From: Rehmannia glutinosa
Taxonomy: Eukaryota; Streptophyta; Magnoliopsida; Lamiales; Orobanchaceae
Length of the DNA stretch: 64,000 bases
Reading direction: 5' to 3'
Assembly: GCA_016081115.2 (NCBI GenBank)
Contig: CM071925.1
Coordinates: forward strand, 12,132,441 to 12,196,440
This document shows, in pieces, positions 1-10,066 of this stretch. The notes beneath the pieces are model-generated. The model was not told where the DNA came from and made no database searches. It saw only the letters and a program-made list of their open reading frames with translations. Numbering within the stretch: position 1 is the first letter of the stretch; every line of letters begins with the position of its first letter. The position numbers and the translations under genes are program-made.

Positions 1-212
1 AAAATTTAGTGAATGGATCATTCTTGTTGAATACTATGACAAGAAAAACTACAAGATTTGCAGAAGACCTGTTTGAAAAGAAAAGAAATCTTCTATGGGA
101 AAACAAGTTGTCGGGGAGTAAAGAAACACGCCGAAAATATTATAATATGGCTCACATTGGCCATTAGGAACTTCGGGTCTGTCCCGAATGTCAAAACCAG
201 AAGGAACCGGAA
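1..212 (+). pseudogene. End of a pararetrovirus-like coding region (unduplicated part)
   Basis: One frame reads through a basic, Lys/Arg-rich stretch with a paired-cysteine motif (CPEC) near base 175, then continues as degraded coding sequence to about base 330. The next kilobase has the order of a Caulimoviridae intergenic region: end of a polyprotein, as-1-like activator, TATA box, polyadenylation signal, leader. Stop codons and frameshifts break the frame, so this is a relic and not an active gene. This part lies left of the duplicated block and has no second copy near 14.6 kb. Assignment to an endogenous pararetrovirus rests mainly on the promoter architecture; the protein relationship is an inference. 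An unrelated retroelement end remains possible. Confidence 0.4.
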
Positions 213-435
213 TTCGGCAAAGGATTCTGACCAAAAGTCGATCGAAGAAAACCCGGCGACGGAGAAGACAAGTCACAGAAGTATCCAAAGTTTCGGGGAC
301 CACCAAAAATGTTGATTTCCCGACAAAGTTAGAGAAGGCATGTGACTCAAGGACAACCCACTCAACAAAGAGACAAAAGATGGGCCAGATCTAGTAATTG
401 GCATCCAACTAATCAAGATGCTGATAATTCAAGCA

Positions 436-640
436 AATAACGTAAGCAATGACGTCATAAGATTCCATCTAACTAAAAGACGGAAAAAGAAAAGTCATCA
501 GGCTTTGGAGCCTTATCAGATTGCCTTGGATACCAGACAATGAGGATCCCAAGCCATGTGAAGATAGGAAAGAATCCACTGCTTTTAGCAAGTGGATGTG
601 AGAATCCAAGAAATAGAGGCATCACTTATCTCTATATAAA
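436..640 (+). promoter_or_regulatory. as-1-like activator and TATA box of pararetrovirus-like promoter, copy 1
   Basis: An as-1-like element lies at about 438-458 and a TATA box (TCTATATAAAC) at 631-641, a spacing like that of caulimovirus 35S-type promoters. In this copy the first half-site reads TAACG instead of TGACG, so one of the two TGACG boxes is lost. The second (ATGACGTCAT) is intact. as-1 pairs are known to bind TGA bZIP factors; activity here is inference. Confidence 0.55.
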
Positions 641-867
641 CAAGAGTTTTCAGAAGGCTAAAGGCATCGAACATCTCCCTTAGTCTTCTAAACAATAAAT
701 TTCCTTTGAAAAATTAGTGGAGTGTTTAGAATTTCCAGAGTGTTTTCTGTTTTTAGTTTTTAATTTTATGTACAAGAGTGTGATAGCCTTTGTGAGTGGC
801 TAAACAAGTTTTCTCCTCCCAAAAGGAGATTACTAATGTAATAAGTTTTTCTTTAAGTTCTTCATAA

Positions 868-873
868 AATAAA
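868..873 (+). terminator. Polyadenylation signal of pararetrovirus-like unit, copy 1
   Basis: An AATAAA lies about 230 bases downstream of the TATA box, followed by a G/T-rich tract. A short distance between TATA and poly(A) signal is typical of the terminally redundant transcripts of caulimoviruses. The second copy has the same signal at 15283-15288. Confidence 0.4.
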
Positions 874-1639
874 GGCTTTGGTTCAACATGTGTTCATAGT
901 GTACTATTGATCTATCCCTTTGAAGAATTACTTATATGCCTGGAGTAGGAAACGAACCAAGGTTGTGCTGAGTAGTTACTGAAGGAGTCGGATAACTTGC
1001 AGATCATCTTCCCTAAGGTTGAGGTTGACCAGTGAGGAGCTGTTTGTCAAACGATCTGGGGGCAGTAATTTTCCGACTGGTGGTGTTGCGAGCCATCTCA
1101 CCTGGTGCTGTTTCGGTCAAAGAAGGTATGAATTTTAAGGGATTTATTAATTTAACGGAAGCATGTTGGGCCTGATATGATCGTAATGGACTATTTTCAT
1201 TTTCAGTCTAAAGACCCAATTTGTATTCGGATAATTACTTGAAATGAGATCTTGATAGAAGTATGTTTTGTTGAGTTTACAGGCTGGAAACTTGACATGA
1301 TCCATTTAAAACCTCTGAATAGAGACTGGATCTAAGTAGGTGTTACAGAAAATAAGGGTTCTTATTTCTCGAAAAATCCGAAAAATAAATTGATTATGGA
1401 GTAAAATTTTTATGTTTATTGAATAATGCAATAAATTTATTATTATGTAGTAATTTGCTACAAATTGGAGTTTAGAGGGATAACTAGAACTATTGATATT
1501 AAAGAATAAAATCCTAGGGGTAAAATTGTTCATAGTGTGCAAAAGTAATTATTTTCATAGTTCAGGATGCAAAGTGTTACGAATCAAAGTCTAGGTTGTG
1601 AAGTGTAAAAAAGGGTAAAGTTGGGGTGGTTAAAAATAA

Positions 1640-2345
1640 TTATCTCATCAAATTAACTATATGAGCACAACACATTACATGCATGTAATCATTATTCAAA
1701 ATAACATCTTTCCACTTGCATTTGTTTTTCAAATGATTGATTGCTCTATCATTAGAGCTTGCATTATCCACTGTAATTGTGAAGACTCTTTCAATACCTC
1801 AGTCAATCAAGCATTCTTCTATTTGTTTCGCTATTGTCTCTCCTTTATGATTCTCAACAATGCAAAAGTTTTTGATTCTTTTTTCCAACTTCCAATCATC
1901 AGATATCCAATGTACAGTAAGACACATATAGTTTAAATTCTGCAATGAAGTTCATGTATCAGTTGCGAGGCATATTCTTTGGGCTTTCAAAAATTTTTTC
2001 AATTTTTTTTCTCTTCAAGAAAAATCTTCATAAAATCTCTAGCAACAGTATGCCTAGATAGTACTTCAAATCTTGGTTCCATTTTTTGACAAAAAACTTT
2101 TAACCCTTGCCCTTCCATAACTTTAAAAGGGAATCCATTAGTGACTATCATTTGAGCAAGACACTTTCTCATTTCTTCAACATTTAGTGGTTTTCCTTTA
2201 ACGATAGAATTTCCAATCACATTTTTAAAATCATGCATAGTCTTTTGTGATTTATCCAATTTGTAGGGGTACTTTTTGCATGAAGACTCTAAATGTGCCC
2301 ACATACTTGTAGTCCCATTCAATTTTGGATGAGCAGCATAACTTG
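1640..2345 (-). pseudogene. hAT transposase fragment (BED-finger type), copy 1
   Basis: The minus strand from 2345 downward encodes the second half of a BED zinc finger (HPKLNGTTSMWAHLESSC) followed by a hAT transposase segment with the motif DKSQKTMHDF. One 107-residue open stretch ends at 1999; further hAT-like sequence with stops and frameshifts continues to about 1640. It resembles RICESLEEPER-type domesticated or active hAT proteins. It is truncated at its N-terminal side by the LTR that starts at 2346. The rest of the finger is found only after the second repeat copy (18362 onward). The fragment cannot make a full transposase. Confidence 0.8.
2341..2345. repeat. Target-site duplication, left (ACTTG)
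   Basis: ACTTG precedes the LTR start TGTTGGG; the right flank after the second LTR is ACTTA (18362-18366). Four of five bases agree, and the uninterrupted hAT reading frame needs exactly one of the two copies. Confidence 0.55.
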
Positions 2346-3893
2346 TGTTGGGAAACTTATTTTTAGATTTTTATGAATCCCATGTAAAACTTAGACTATA
2401 AAGTTGGCACCCCATTTTCTTTGTAATTTGCATTGTAATAGATAAGGCTGCTCGAGCTGAGTTAAGTCAGCTATGCCTAAATATGCAAGAAGACAACTGG
2501 AGACTAGAATAAGGATTCATTTGTGAGGCAACCGAGTATGGCAAGGAAGAGAAGACAAGAACTCGACTGGAGAAGTATCAGCTGAGATGCAACTATGAGA
2601 AGTGTCAGTCAAGTCAACCCAAGATAGCCAAGTCTCAAGTTGTAGTGACAGATGAGTCATCCAATGATTGGAAGCTGACTCGAAGTCATTTGGGAAGTTA
2701 AAGAACTGCGATCAAGTCAAGACAACTAAAAAGGATCCGTTGTATTTAAGTCAAGAAAGCTACTTAAACAAGTAATACTTTCATACTGTCTTTCTTAAAG
2801 TGCTCGTCCCGAAGCGTGCAAAAGGAATAAACGATAATGGGAAACACCGCACTGTGTCGAACTACGAAAAAGTGAAGGTTCATTCAATACGAGGAAATAT
2901 CAATTTCAATGAATTGCAACAAGACAAGCCAACGACCACAAGTGTCTTTTGAAAATTAGCCTATCTCTTCAACGGGTAGATTTTCAAAAGAACACTATAA
3001 AAGGCTGAGAAATCAATTTAAAAAAAAAAGGACACAGAGGTTACCTTGACTACGAACATTCAAGCTATCAATTGAGCTATAACCTACAAAATATTCTCAA
3101 ATCATTCAAGCTTAATCCTCTGACCAAAAACTTCGAATGAAATCAATCCAACACCTACCTGTGAAGGAAAGACGACCTCAATCAGTTGAAGAGGAAATAT
3201 TTGAAGAATCAAAGGTCGAACCAATCTCAAATTATTGGAGGGCTTCGTGATCAAATCCAAGAAGCTTGAGCAAGTGAGTTGTAGTAGCAAGGCAGCTGCC
3301 CTATGAAGAAGGTGAGTCGGACGAGAAGCCAGTTGTGTGACCAAGGCATCTCCAGATTGAGTCCCAAAGGATCAAGTCAGCTGTGTGATCAAGACTTGCA
3401 TCTGGAATGATAACCACTTTGTACTCTGATCAATACTTAGTGGATTCCTCCAGGAGTTGGAGAAGAGAGGATTAGAAGAATTACCCCATCTTCGAACCTC
3501 TATAAAATTTATTATGTCATTTACATTTCAACACTTCAATTCTACATATAATTTTATATCTATTTGATAAATTTGCTATCTAATTTATATTTAACAAAGT
3601 GCTAAAACCAAGTGTCAAAACAAACTTAAACCAAATTCAAGGGTGTTAAGTCTTTTTGAAAACATATCACAGTTGAGTTAAGCCTTTAGACTAAGCGGTG
3701 AGTTATTCTATCAACGGCTCGGTCCGAGTGCATTTGAGTGGCTAACTCGCTTGTTAACTAACTTAGTTGTCCATCAAAGACTTTTTGTGAAGTATTAACT
3801 CTGAACTATTTTAAAAGGACTAAATCGAAAAGTTGGTAAGGTTTATTCAACCCCCCCTTCTAAACCTTACTCTCACACCCCTTGGGACCTACA
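2346..3893 (+). mobile_element. Sirevirus (Ty1/copia) 5' LTR
   Basis: The LTR runs from TGTTGGG to CCTACA, about 1.55 kb. It contains a TATA-like box (ACTATAAAAGG) near 2994 and, close to its end, a C7 tract in the context TTCAACCCCCCC, which resembles the 3' ends of plant Sirevirus LTRs. It is followed after two bases by a primer-binding site. It matches the LTR at 16783-18361, but with clustered differences at CAG/CTG sites. It landed inside the BED finger of a hAT transposase. Confidence 0.85.
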
Positions 3894-3895
3894 AG

Positions 3896-3909
3896 TGGTA
3901 TAAGAGCGG
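3896..3909 (+). promoter_or_regulatory. Primer-binding site (initiator tRNA-Met type)
   Basis: TGGTATAAGAGCGG lies two bases after the LTR. It is close to the TGGTATCAGAGC complement of the plant initiator tRNA-Met 3' end used by copia elements, with one mismatch in the core. Confidence 0.8.
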
Positions 3910-4020
3910 TTGGTTCATTGAGCCTTCCGCACTGGTTACTGAACTAGATCTCCAATCTTTCAAAGCTTGCTTTAGCACTTGATCTTTCAAAACTCCTTTA
4001 TTCAGCAAAGTTATTATCAT

Positions 4021-5443
4021 GGAAGCAAATTTGACACGCATCCCTATGTTCACAATTTAGGAACTTGAGGATTGAAAAATTCGTATGCAGACTCATCTAT
4101 CAGCATTACACGATGAAATGTGGATAGTAATAGAAGATGGGCCACTGCAAATTTTAAAAGTGAACAGTGCAAGGAGGGAGCTGCTGAATTTGAATGAGAA
4201 GAGGATGTTGCTCCCGGACGGCTATGGTTGAAAAACCAAGAGTTGAATGGACAAATGATGACAGAAAAAGATACAACTTGGACAATGTGGCCAAGGACAT
4301 TCTTTACAAAACTCTGGTCAAAGCCATGTTCAACAAAGTCAAATCATGCAAGATTACAAAAGAAATTTGGGATAAGCTAACTTTGATTTGTGAAGGCTCT
4401 GAGCAAATCAAGGGAAATAAACTATCTGTTGCTGTACAAAAATTTGAAAACTTTAAGATGCTTGCAGGAGAAACCTTGGATCATTTGGATGCTAGATTCA
4501 CTTAAATTACCAATGAATCACAAGACTTGGGAAAGAATATACACGAAAAGAGATGTGTATGAAGATTCTAAGAAGTCTCCCAGTTGAGTGGGAAATGAAA
4601 GTCATGGGCTTGAGACATTCCATGGATCTATCAAAAACATCCAACCATGAGTTATTCTCAGATCTCAAAGCCTATGAATTTGGTGAGAAGAAAAGATCAA
4701 GAAGAGACAGGTTGTGCCCAAAACAAGCTGCTCTAATAGTCGAGATGGGAAGAGAGCTAAAGTCAAAGAAGTCATTGACCAAGAAGAGATTGCCCCGATG
4801 GTTAAAAGGTTCAACAAATTCTTCAACAAGAACTACAAAAGAGGCAAAGGTGAATCTTCCGAGAAGATACTCGGCTCCCTCCAAGTCAATGGAAGATAGG
4901 CCACCCAAGAGAGCGAGAGAATCAAAAGATCGAATACCAAAGAACTAACAATCCAAGAATGGAAAGAGTTGATCAAAACGTTGAGAGTCTATGCTGGAAC
5001 TGCAGGCAACCCGGTCACTATGCCATTGATTGCCCACATCCCGTAGTGAACAAATACGGGAATGAAGGGGAAAGAAAAGTCTTGAGAGAAAGAAGACAAG
5101 AAAAGAAAAAGGCAATGTTAGCACTTGACAGATCACGAGAAACCCAAGTCAAAAGACACAAAGACTCGAAGAGTAGTGAATCGACTACTCAAGTGACTCA
5201 AGAAGAAGAAGCCTTGATATGTTTAATGGCCAAAGAACAAGACCGAATCGACCAAGAAGACGAGGTACATTCTAACTCATCTCACTTAGATTCTAGTGAT
5301 AGTGATTGTGAGACACACACTTCATCACCCACTAATCTTTATGATTTATTAGGCAAAATGATGAAAGTCTTTGAGCACATTAAGTCCTCACACACACTAC
5401 TAAATGAGGAGAACGACCAACTCAAAAGCCAAAACTCACGGTG
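4021..5443 (+). pseudogene. Sirevirus gag with CCHC zinc knuckle
   Basis: The capsid part starts at ATG 4021 (MEANLTRIPMF) and continues, across several frames, through a UBN2-type gag domain between about 4230 and 4690. Typical words are NVAKDILYKT and EIWDKLTLICEGSEQ. A zinc knuckle of form CX2CX4HX4C (CWNCRQPGHYAIDC) sits at 4992-5033, with an acidic, Ser-rich tail behind it. In-frame stops (for example at 4060 and 4502) and at least three frameshifts make it non-functional as read. Gag would form the virus-like particle and bind the element RNA. Confidence 0.85.
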
Positions 5444-6356
5444 ACTAAGGAGCTAAGTACTCGAGTCACATAGGCGATGAGAATAAAGAAATAAAGGTGA
5501 AAATGCTAAGTTAATAGCGAGAGAGATAGCTGCTATAGAAAAGAGGGAAAATGACCTCAAAAATGTGATTGCCTCATTTACTAAGGCATCTAAATCTTTG
5601 GATGATCTTATTATGAGCCAAAGAGAATGTGGAGATAAGACATGCTTAGGATTTAATTCATCTATGCTAAGTCAAGCTCCCAAAGTGATTTTGGAAAAAG
5701 GATCTTCAAGCAATGAAGCATCTCAAAAATCCAAAACTCCAAATGGTGCACACACATTCATTCCAAAGCACAATCACAACCAAACTGGCCTTGGTTATAA
5801 AGGAAAAGGAAAACAGTCAGTTGAGTATGCTGAGTGGATAGCTGAGAAGAAAACCAACCGAGTTCCTCAGCAAATTCCAAACAGAAAGTACTATGTAAAG
5901 AAGAAACAGAGCTACCAAAAACCCCAAAAATTCTATAAAAGGAACACATATGATGGGAATGGTAGAAATTACCCAAGCCAAGCTGATTGGTACAATGTGG
6001 AAAATCAGCAAAGATCTATGGAATACATGCCTAGATGGCAAAGGCCTAGAACTCAGCAAAGGCCATTCCAAAGGCAAAAGAGCTATCCTCAGCACACATA
6101 TGCACCCAAACACTACACACAGAGGTATCACAACTATCCAAGGAAGGCAATTGCTAAAACACACACACAGGCACACAGACAAAAGAAACAGCTGTATGAA
6201 CCCAAAACCCCCAAGCAATTTGCCAAAGTAAATCATGATTATGGCACGAATAGATGGCAACCTCTTAGAGTCAAATCATTTGGCTATAGATTGGTTGGAT
6301 CATCTTACAATACTAACCCCTCAGGACCCAGACAAGTATGGGTACCTAAAACCTAA
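5444..6356 (+). pseudogene. Sirevirus gag-protease linker, basic and Gln/Tyr-rich
   Basis: An open stretch of 263 residues (5565-6356) is rich in Lys, Arg, Gln and Tyr and ends in the word RQVWVPKT, a usual Sirevirus sequence just before the protease. It begins with a Ser/Thr-rich and acidic part. It has no enzymatic motif. Its basic character suggests RNA binding in the particle, by inference. Confidence 0.6.
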
Positions 6357-6374
6357 TTTCTTTGATTGCAGGTT

Positions 6375-6480
6375 CAAGGAACAACAGAGTGCCAAGGAAC
6401 CTGGTACATGGATAGTGGCTTTCCAGACACATGACAGGAAACAAGAAAAATCTATCAAAATTCAAGGAAGTTAGAGGAGC
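6375..6480 (+). pseudogene. Sirevirus aspartic protease, frameshifted at the active site
   Basis: The active-site word WYMDSG is readable at about 6403-6420, and the usual following segment (HMTGNK) appears in another frame. The break is at GGCTTTCC, where the family normally has a Cys-Ser codon pair containing CTG; one base appears missing. The protease would cut the gag-pol polyprotein. Confidence 0.75.
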
Positions 6481-7757
6481 AAAAGTTACATTTGGAGGGA
6501 ATGAAGCTCTAGGAGAAATAAGAGGTATTGGATCCATCAAGAAAAATGGACTAGAAATTACAGATGTTGCATATGTTGAAGGCCTCAATTTCAACTTACT
6601 AAGCATAAGTCAACTCTGTGACAAGGGCTATAATGTTGGATTCAATATGGGAGTGTGCCAAATCAGGAACACTGAATGTAATGAAGTAGTGCTACAAGGA
6701 TGCAGACAAAAGAACATGTATGTGGTGGATTGGTCAACTGCAACACCAAGCACTTGTCTACTAGCAAAGAGCACAGCCGAATCAAGTTGGTTGTGGCACA
6801 AGAAGCTGAGTCACCTGAATTTCAAAACTATTAACAAACTTGCAAGAAGTAATCTTGTAGAAGGACTTCGGACTCGAGTATACAAGAAGGAGAGTGTATG
6901 TGATGCATGCGGATGGGAAAGCGAGATCAAATCATCATTCAAAGAAAAGACATGTCCATCTTCAACAAGAATATTGCACTGTTACATATGGATCTATTTG
7001 GTCCAGTTGAACCAGCTAGCATAAGCGGAAACAAATACACCTTGGTGGTAATAGATGATTACTCAAGATATACATGGACAATTTTCATGTGTAAGAAGAA
7101 AGAAACCTTGCAGAAGCTACCACAGCTGATGACGAGAATTCAAAATGAGAAGAGTCAAACCATTATCAAGATTAGATCTGACAGAGGAACTGAGTTTGTC
7201 AATTGAATAATAACTCAGTATTGTATTGAAAATGGTATTGCTCATGAACTATCTGCGCAGCAAGGACTCCCACAGATTGGAGTTGCGAGAAAGAAGGAAC
7301 AGAACTCTCAAAAAAAGCGGCAAGGACCATGTTAGTTGAAGTAGGGCTACCAAAAATATTTTGGGCTGAAGCAATAAACACAGCATGCTATACTCAAAAT
7401 AGATGCATGATAAACAGACAGCTGACAAAGACTCCCTATGAGATTTGGACAGGGAAAAAGCCAAATATTGCATATTTTAAAATATTTGGATGCAAATGCT
7501 TCATCCACAATAATGGCAAAGACAATTTAAAGGCTTTTGATGCTAAAGCTGATGAAGGTATCTTCTTGGGATACTCAGCTGAAAGTAAAGCCTATAGAAT
7601 ACTCAACAAGAGGACAATGGTTACAGAAGAGTCCATCCATGTGGTGTTTGATGAACCCAAGGTAAATGAAGAAGACATTGAAGAGTTAGCTGACAAGCTG
7701 AATCAGCCAACCATGCAGAAGAGTCCCTATGTTGAAGTGAAGTTTTGGAGCAATTAA
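6480..7757 (+). pseudogene. Sirevirus integrase (HHCC and DDE core)
   Basis: A GAG-pre-integrase region is followed by the HHCC zinc domain (LWHKKLSHLN, then CDAC at about 6898-6909) and the catalytic core. Core aspartates are visible in LHMDLFGP (about 6980) and RSDRGTEF (about 7180); the glutamate lies near 7290 in a frameshifted part. The C-terminal part (7329-7757) contains FWAEAINTACY and the IFGCKCF / IFLGYS words of copia integrases. It has a stop after the second Asp (7204) and several indels. The enzyme would insert element cDNA into the genome. Confidence 0.88.
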
Positions 7758-7959
7758 CCAAGATGAAGAAGAGATAGTGAATCTCAAAAACAATTTGGAC
7801 AATCCATGACTAAGTGATAATGAGAGAGCCGCTCAAGATAACACAGTGCAAAGACGATCAATCCAGCTAACTTACTCCAACTTGATGTGAGATGGCCGAG
7901 AGACCATCCACCGGACCTAATCATTGGAGATGTAAGAGAAGGTGTAAGAACCGGATCCG

Positions 7960-8760
7960 AGCTCAATAAAAGCCATGTTCACTTGTTTTATATCTCAAAT
8001 AGAACCAAAAAATGTGTCACAAGAATTGGATGACACACATTGGATTCAAGCCATGCAAGAAGAGCTGAATCAGTTTGAAAGGAACAAGGTATGGGAATTG
8101 GTTCAAAGACCAACTCATCAAAATGTCATTGGTACAAAATGGGTCTTGAACCAAAATGAATGAAGAGGGTTACGTGGTAAGAAACAAGGCAAGATTGTAG
8201 CCAAAGGGTATTGCCAAGAAGTAGGAATAGATTTTGATGAAACTTTTGCCCTGTTGCAAGATTAGAAGCAATAAGGATGTTTCTTGCCTATCTTTGCACA
8301 CAAGAATTTCATTGTATATCAAATGGATGTAAAAAGTGCATTCCTGAATGGATTATTGGAAGAAGAAGTCTATGTTGAACAACCTCCAGGATTTGAGCAT
8401 AAGAATCTTGGAGACAAGGTTTACAAGCTCAAGAAAGCTCTATATGGATTGAAACAGGCACCAAGAGCATGGTATGATACATTATCACAATTTCTAACAG
8501 AGAATGGATTCACAAAAGGCAAAGTGGATAGAACACTCTTCAGAATTCAAGATGGAAAGAGTATACTGCTTGTTCAAATATATGTGGATGACATCATTTT
8601 TGGTTCCACAAACAAAGAGCTGTGTGATAAATTCTCAAACCTCATGCAAAGCAATTTGAAATGAGCATGATGGGAGAGCTGACATTCTTCCTAGGACTTC
8701 AAGTAAAAAGTGAAGGATGGAACCTTCATAAGTCGGACAAAGTACACGAAGAGAATTAAT
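7960..8760 (+). pseudogene. Sirevirus reverse transcriptase
   Basis: The RT starts near 7990 with WIQAMQEELNQFERNKVWELV and has the catalytic box YVDDIIFG near 8580-8604, preceded by QMDVKSAFLNG and LYGLKQAPRAWY, all standard in copia RT. The main open part is 8284-8664. It is frameshifted near 8160-8290 and again after 8664. It would copy element RNA into DNA within the particle. Confidence 0.9.
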
Positions 8761-8859
8761 GAAGAAATTTGGTATGGAAGAGAAGTCTTACGTGAAAATA
8801 CCAATGAATACATCATCAAAATGGATATGGATGCAAATGGCAAGCCTGTGGATCAAACA

Positions 8860-9500
8860 AGATACTGAGCACTCATTGGATCACCGCTATATCTCACGGC
8901 AAGTAGGCGGACATCACCTTTCTTTGTAGGTGTATGTACAAGATTTCAATCTGCTCTAAAGAAAGCCACATGATCGCAGCCCAAGAGAATATTGAGATAT
9001 TTAAAGGTAAGCGAAGTTGGCTTATGGTATCCAAAGGAAGGTGGATTCAAGCTAATTGGTTATTGATTCTTACTATCTTTGGATGTAGAGTTGACAGAAA
9101 AGTACTTGGTACATGTCAAATGCTTGGAAATATGTTAATTTCTGGTTGAAGAAGCAAAACTCAATAGCCACATCCACAAAGTGAAGCAGAATACATAGCG
9201 GCAAATGTTGTTGTGCTCAAGTCTTATGGATGAGACATCAACCGAGAGACTATGAAGTTGAAGAAAAGGAAATTCCAATCATGTGTGATAACACAAGTGC
9301 AATTGCAATCACTCAAAATCCTGTGTTACACTCAAGAACAAAGCACATTGATGTCGATACCATTTCATAAGAGACCATGTTGAAAAGAAGGACATCACTT
9401 TGGAATACATCTCAACCGATAAGCGAGAAGTGATATATTCACAAAACCATTATGTGAATCAAGATTTGAAGAACTCAAGCATGAATAGGGTTAATTGAGT
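8860..9500 (+). pseudogene. Sirevirus RNase H
   Basis: Recognisable words are spread over three frames: the region before EAEYIA (about 9185), HSRTKHIDV (about 9335), and DIFTKPLCESRFEELK (about 9435). At 8893-8912 the bases CACGGCAAGTAGGCGG stand where CACAGCAAGTAGGCCAG would keep the frame, two CAG-type changes in 20 bases. The domain ends at about 9500. Confidence 0.8.
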
Positions 9501-10066
9501 GAGTTGACACTCGAAGACTCAAAGAAAAGAGATGGAACATGAAAAGATGGGAAAAAATGGAGCTCTTGAAAGCTTGACTAAGTGAATCACCGCATTGGAA
9601 AGTCATTTTGCAATGAGTTACGACGACAACTAAGTCACGATGTGAATGGAGAGAAGAAGAGTTGAATCACTAAGAAGAAAGTCGAGTCGGTTATGAGCAA
9701 AGTGACAAAAACACAATCGTTTCTACTAAGCGGGAATGTTTTTAAGAATGACGTCAAAGATAATTATGACGTGTCTGATCAAAAGTCGCATACCAAGCTT
9801 ATGATTAGATATAAATGATCTTTGCATTAAATGCGAGAAATTAAATGTTAATCGGCGTGCAAAATCTAAGCCATTGATCTTGATTAAATTTCAAAAACCG
9901 TCCGCACGTCCTTTCATAACCCATACATATACCATTTCGTCCGACTTTCTCTCACTTTACCAAAACTGTTCATCTCTCTCAAAAGCAAAGAAAGAAGTTT
10001 TTCTCTCAAAACCTTACAAACCTTCAAAGCCTATTTTCAAAGTTTGGTTTGGTAAATCTTCAATAA
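9500..10066. other. Sirevirus non-coding spacer between pol and the 3' ORF region
   Basis: No convincing coding is seen between the pol end and the ATG at 10067. The stretch is AT-rich and contains several CG dinucleotides where CAG or CTG would be expected (for example AGTCGAGTCGG near 9680). Confidence 0.5.

Larger units (their letters stand above)
213..3893. repeat. Long direct repeat, copy 1
   Basis: This block matches 14628-18361 in the same orientation from the shared word TTCGGCAAAGG to the LTR end CCTACA. It holds, in order, the pararetrovirus-like promoter and leader (213 to about 1160), a hAT fragment (about 1200-2345) and a Sirevirus LTR (2346-3893). By eye the copies differ at a few percent of positions, with local clusters of indels. 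It is not simply a 3.7-kb LTR: the hAT reading frame that stops at 2345 resumes just after the second LTR at 18362, so only 2346-3893 is LTR and the rest is flanking DNA that has been duplicated. Confidence 0.9.

Noticed and set aside
1661..1936. Plus-strand open frames at 1661-1936 and 16101-16373
   Set aside because: They lie opposite the decayed hAT transposase and translate its complement.
213..3893. Reading the whole 3.7-kb direct repeat as a giant LTR
   Set aside because: The hAT frame broken at 2345/16782 resumes at 18362, which fixes the LTR start at 2346/16783; the remainder is target DNA.
5817..6260. 147-residue minus-strand open frame
   Set aside because: It is the antisense shadow of the Sirevirus gag-protease linker; hydrophobic only because the sense strand is Lys/Gln-rich.
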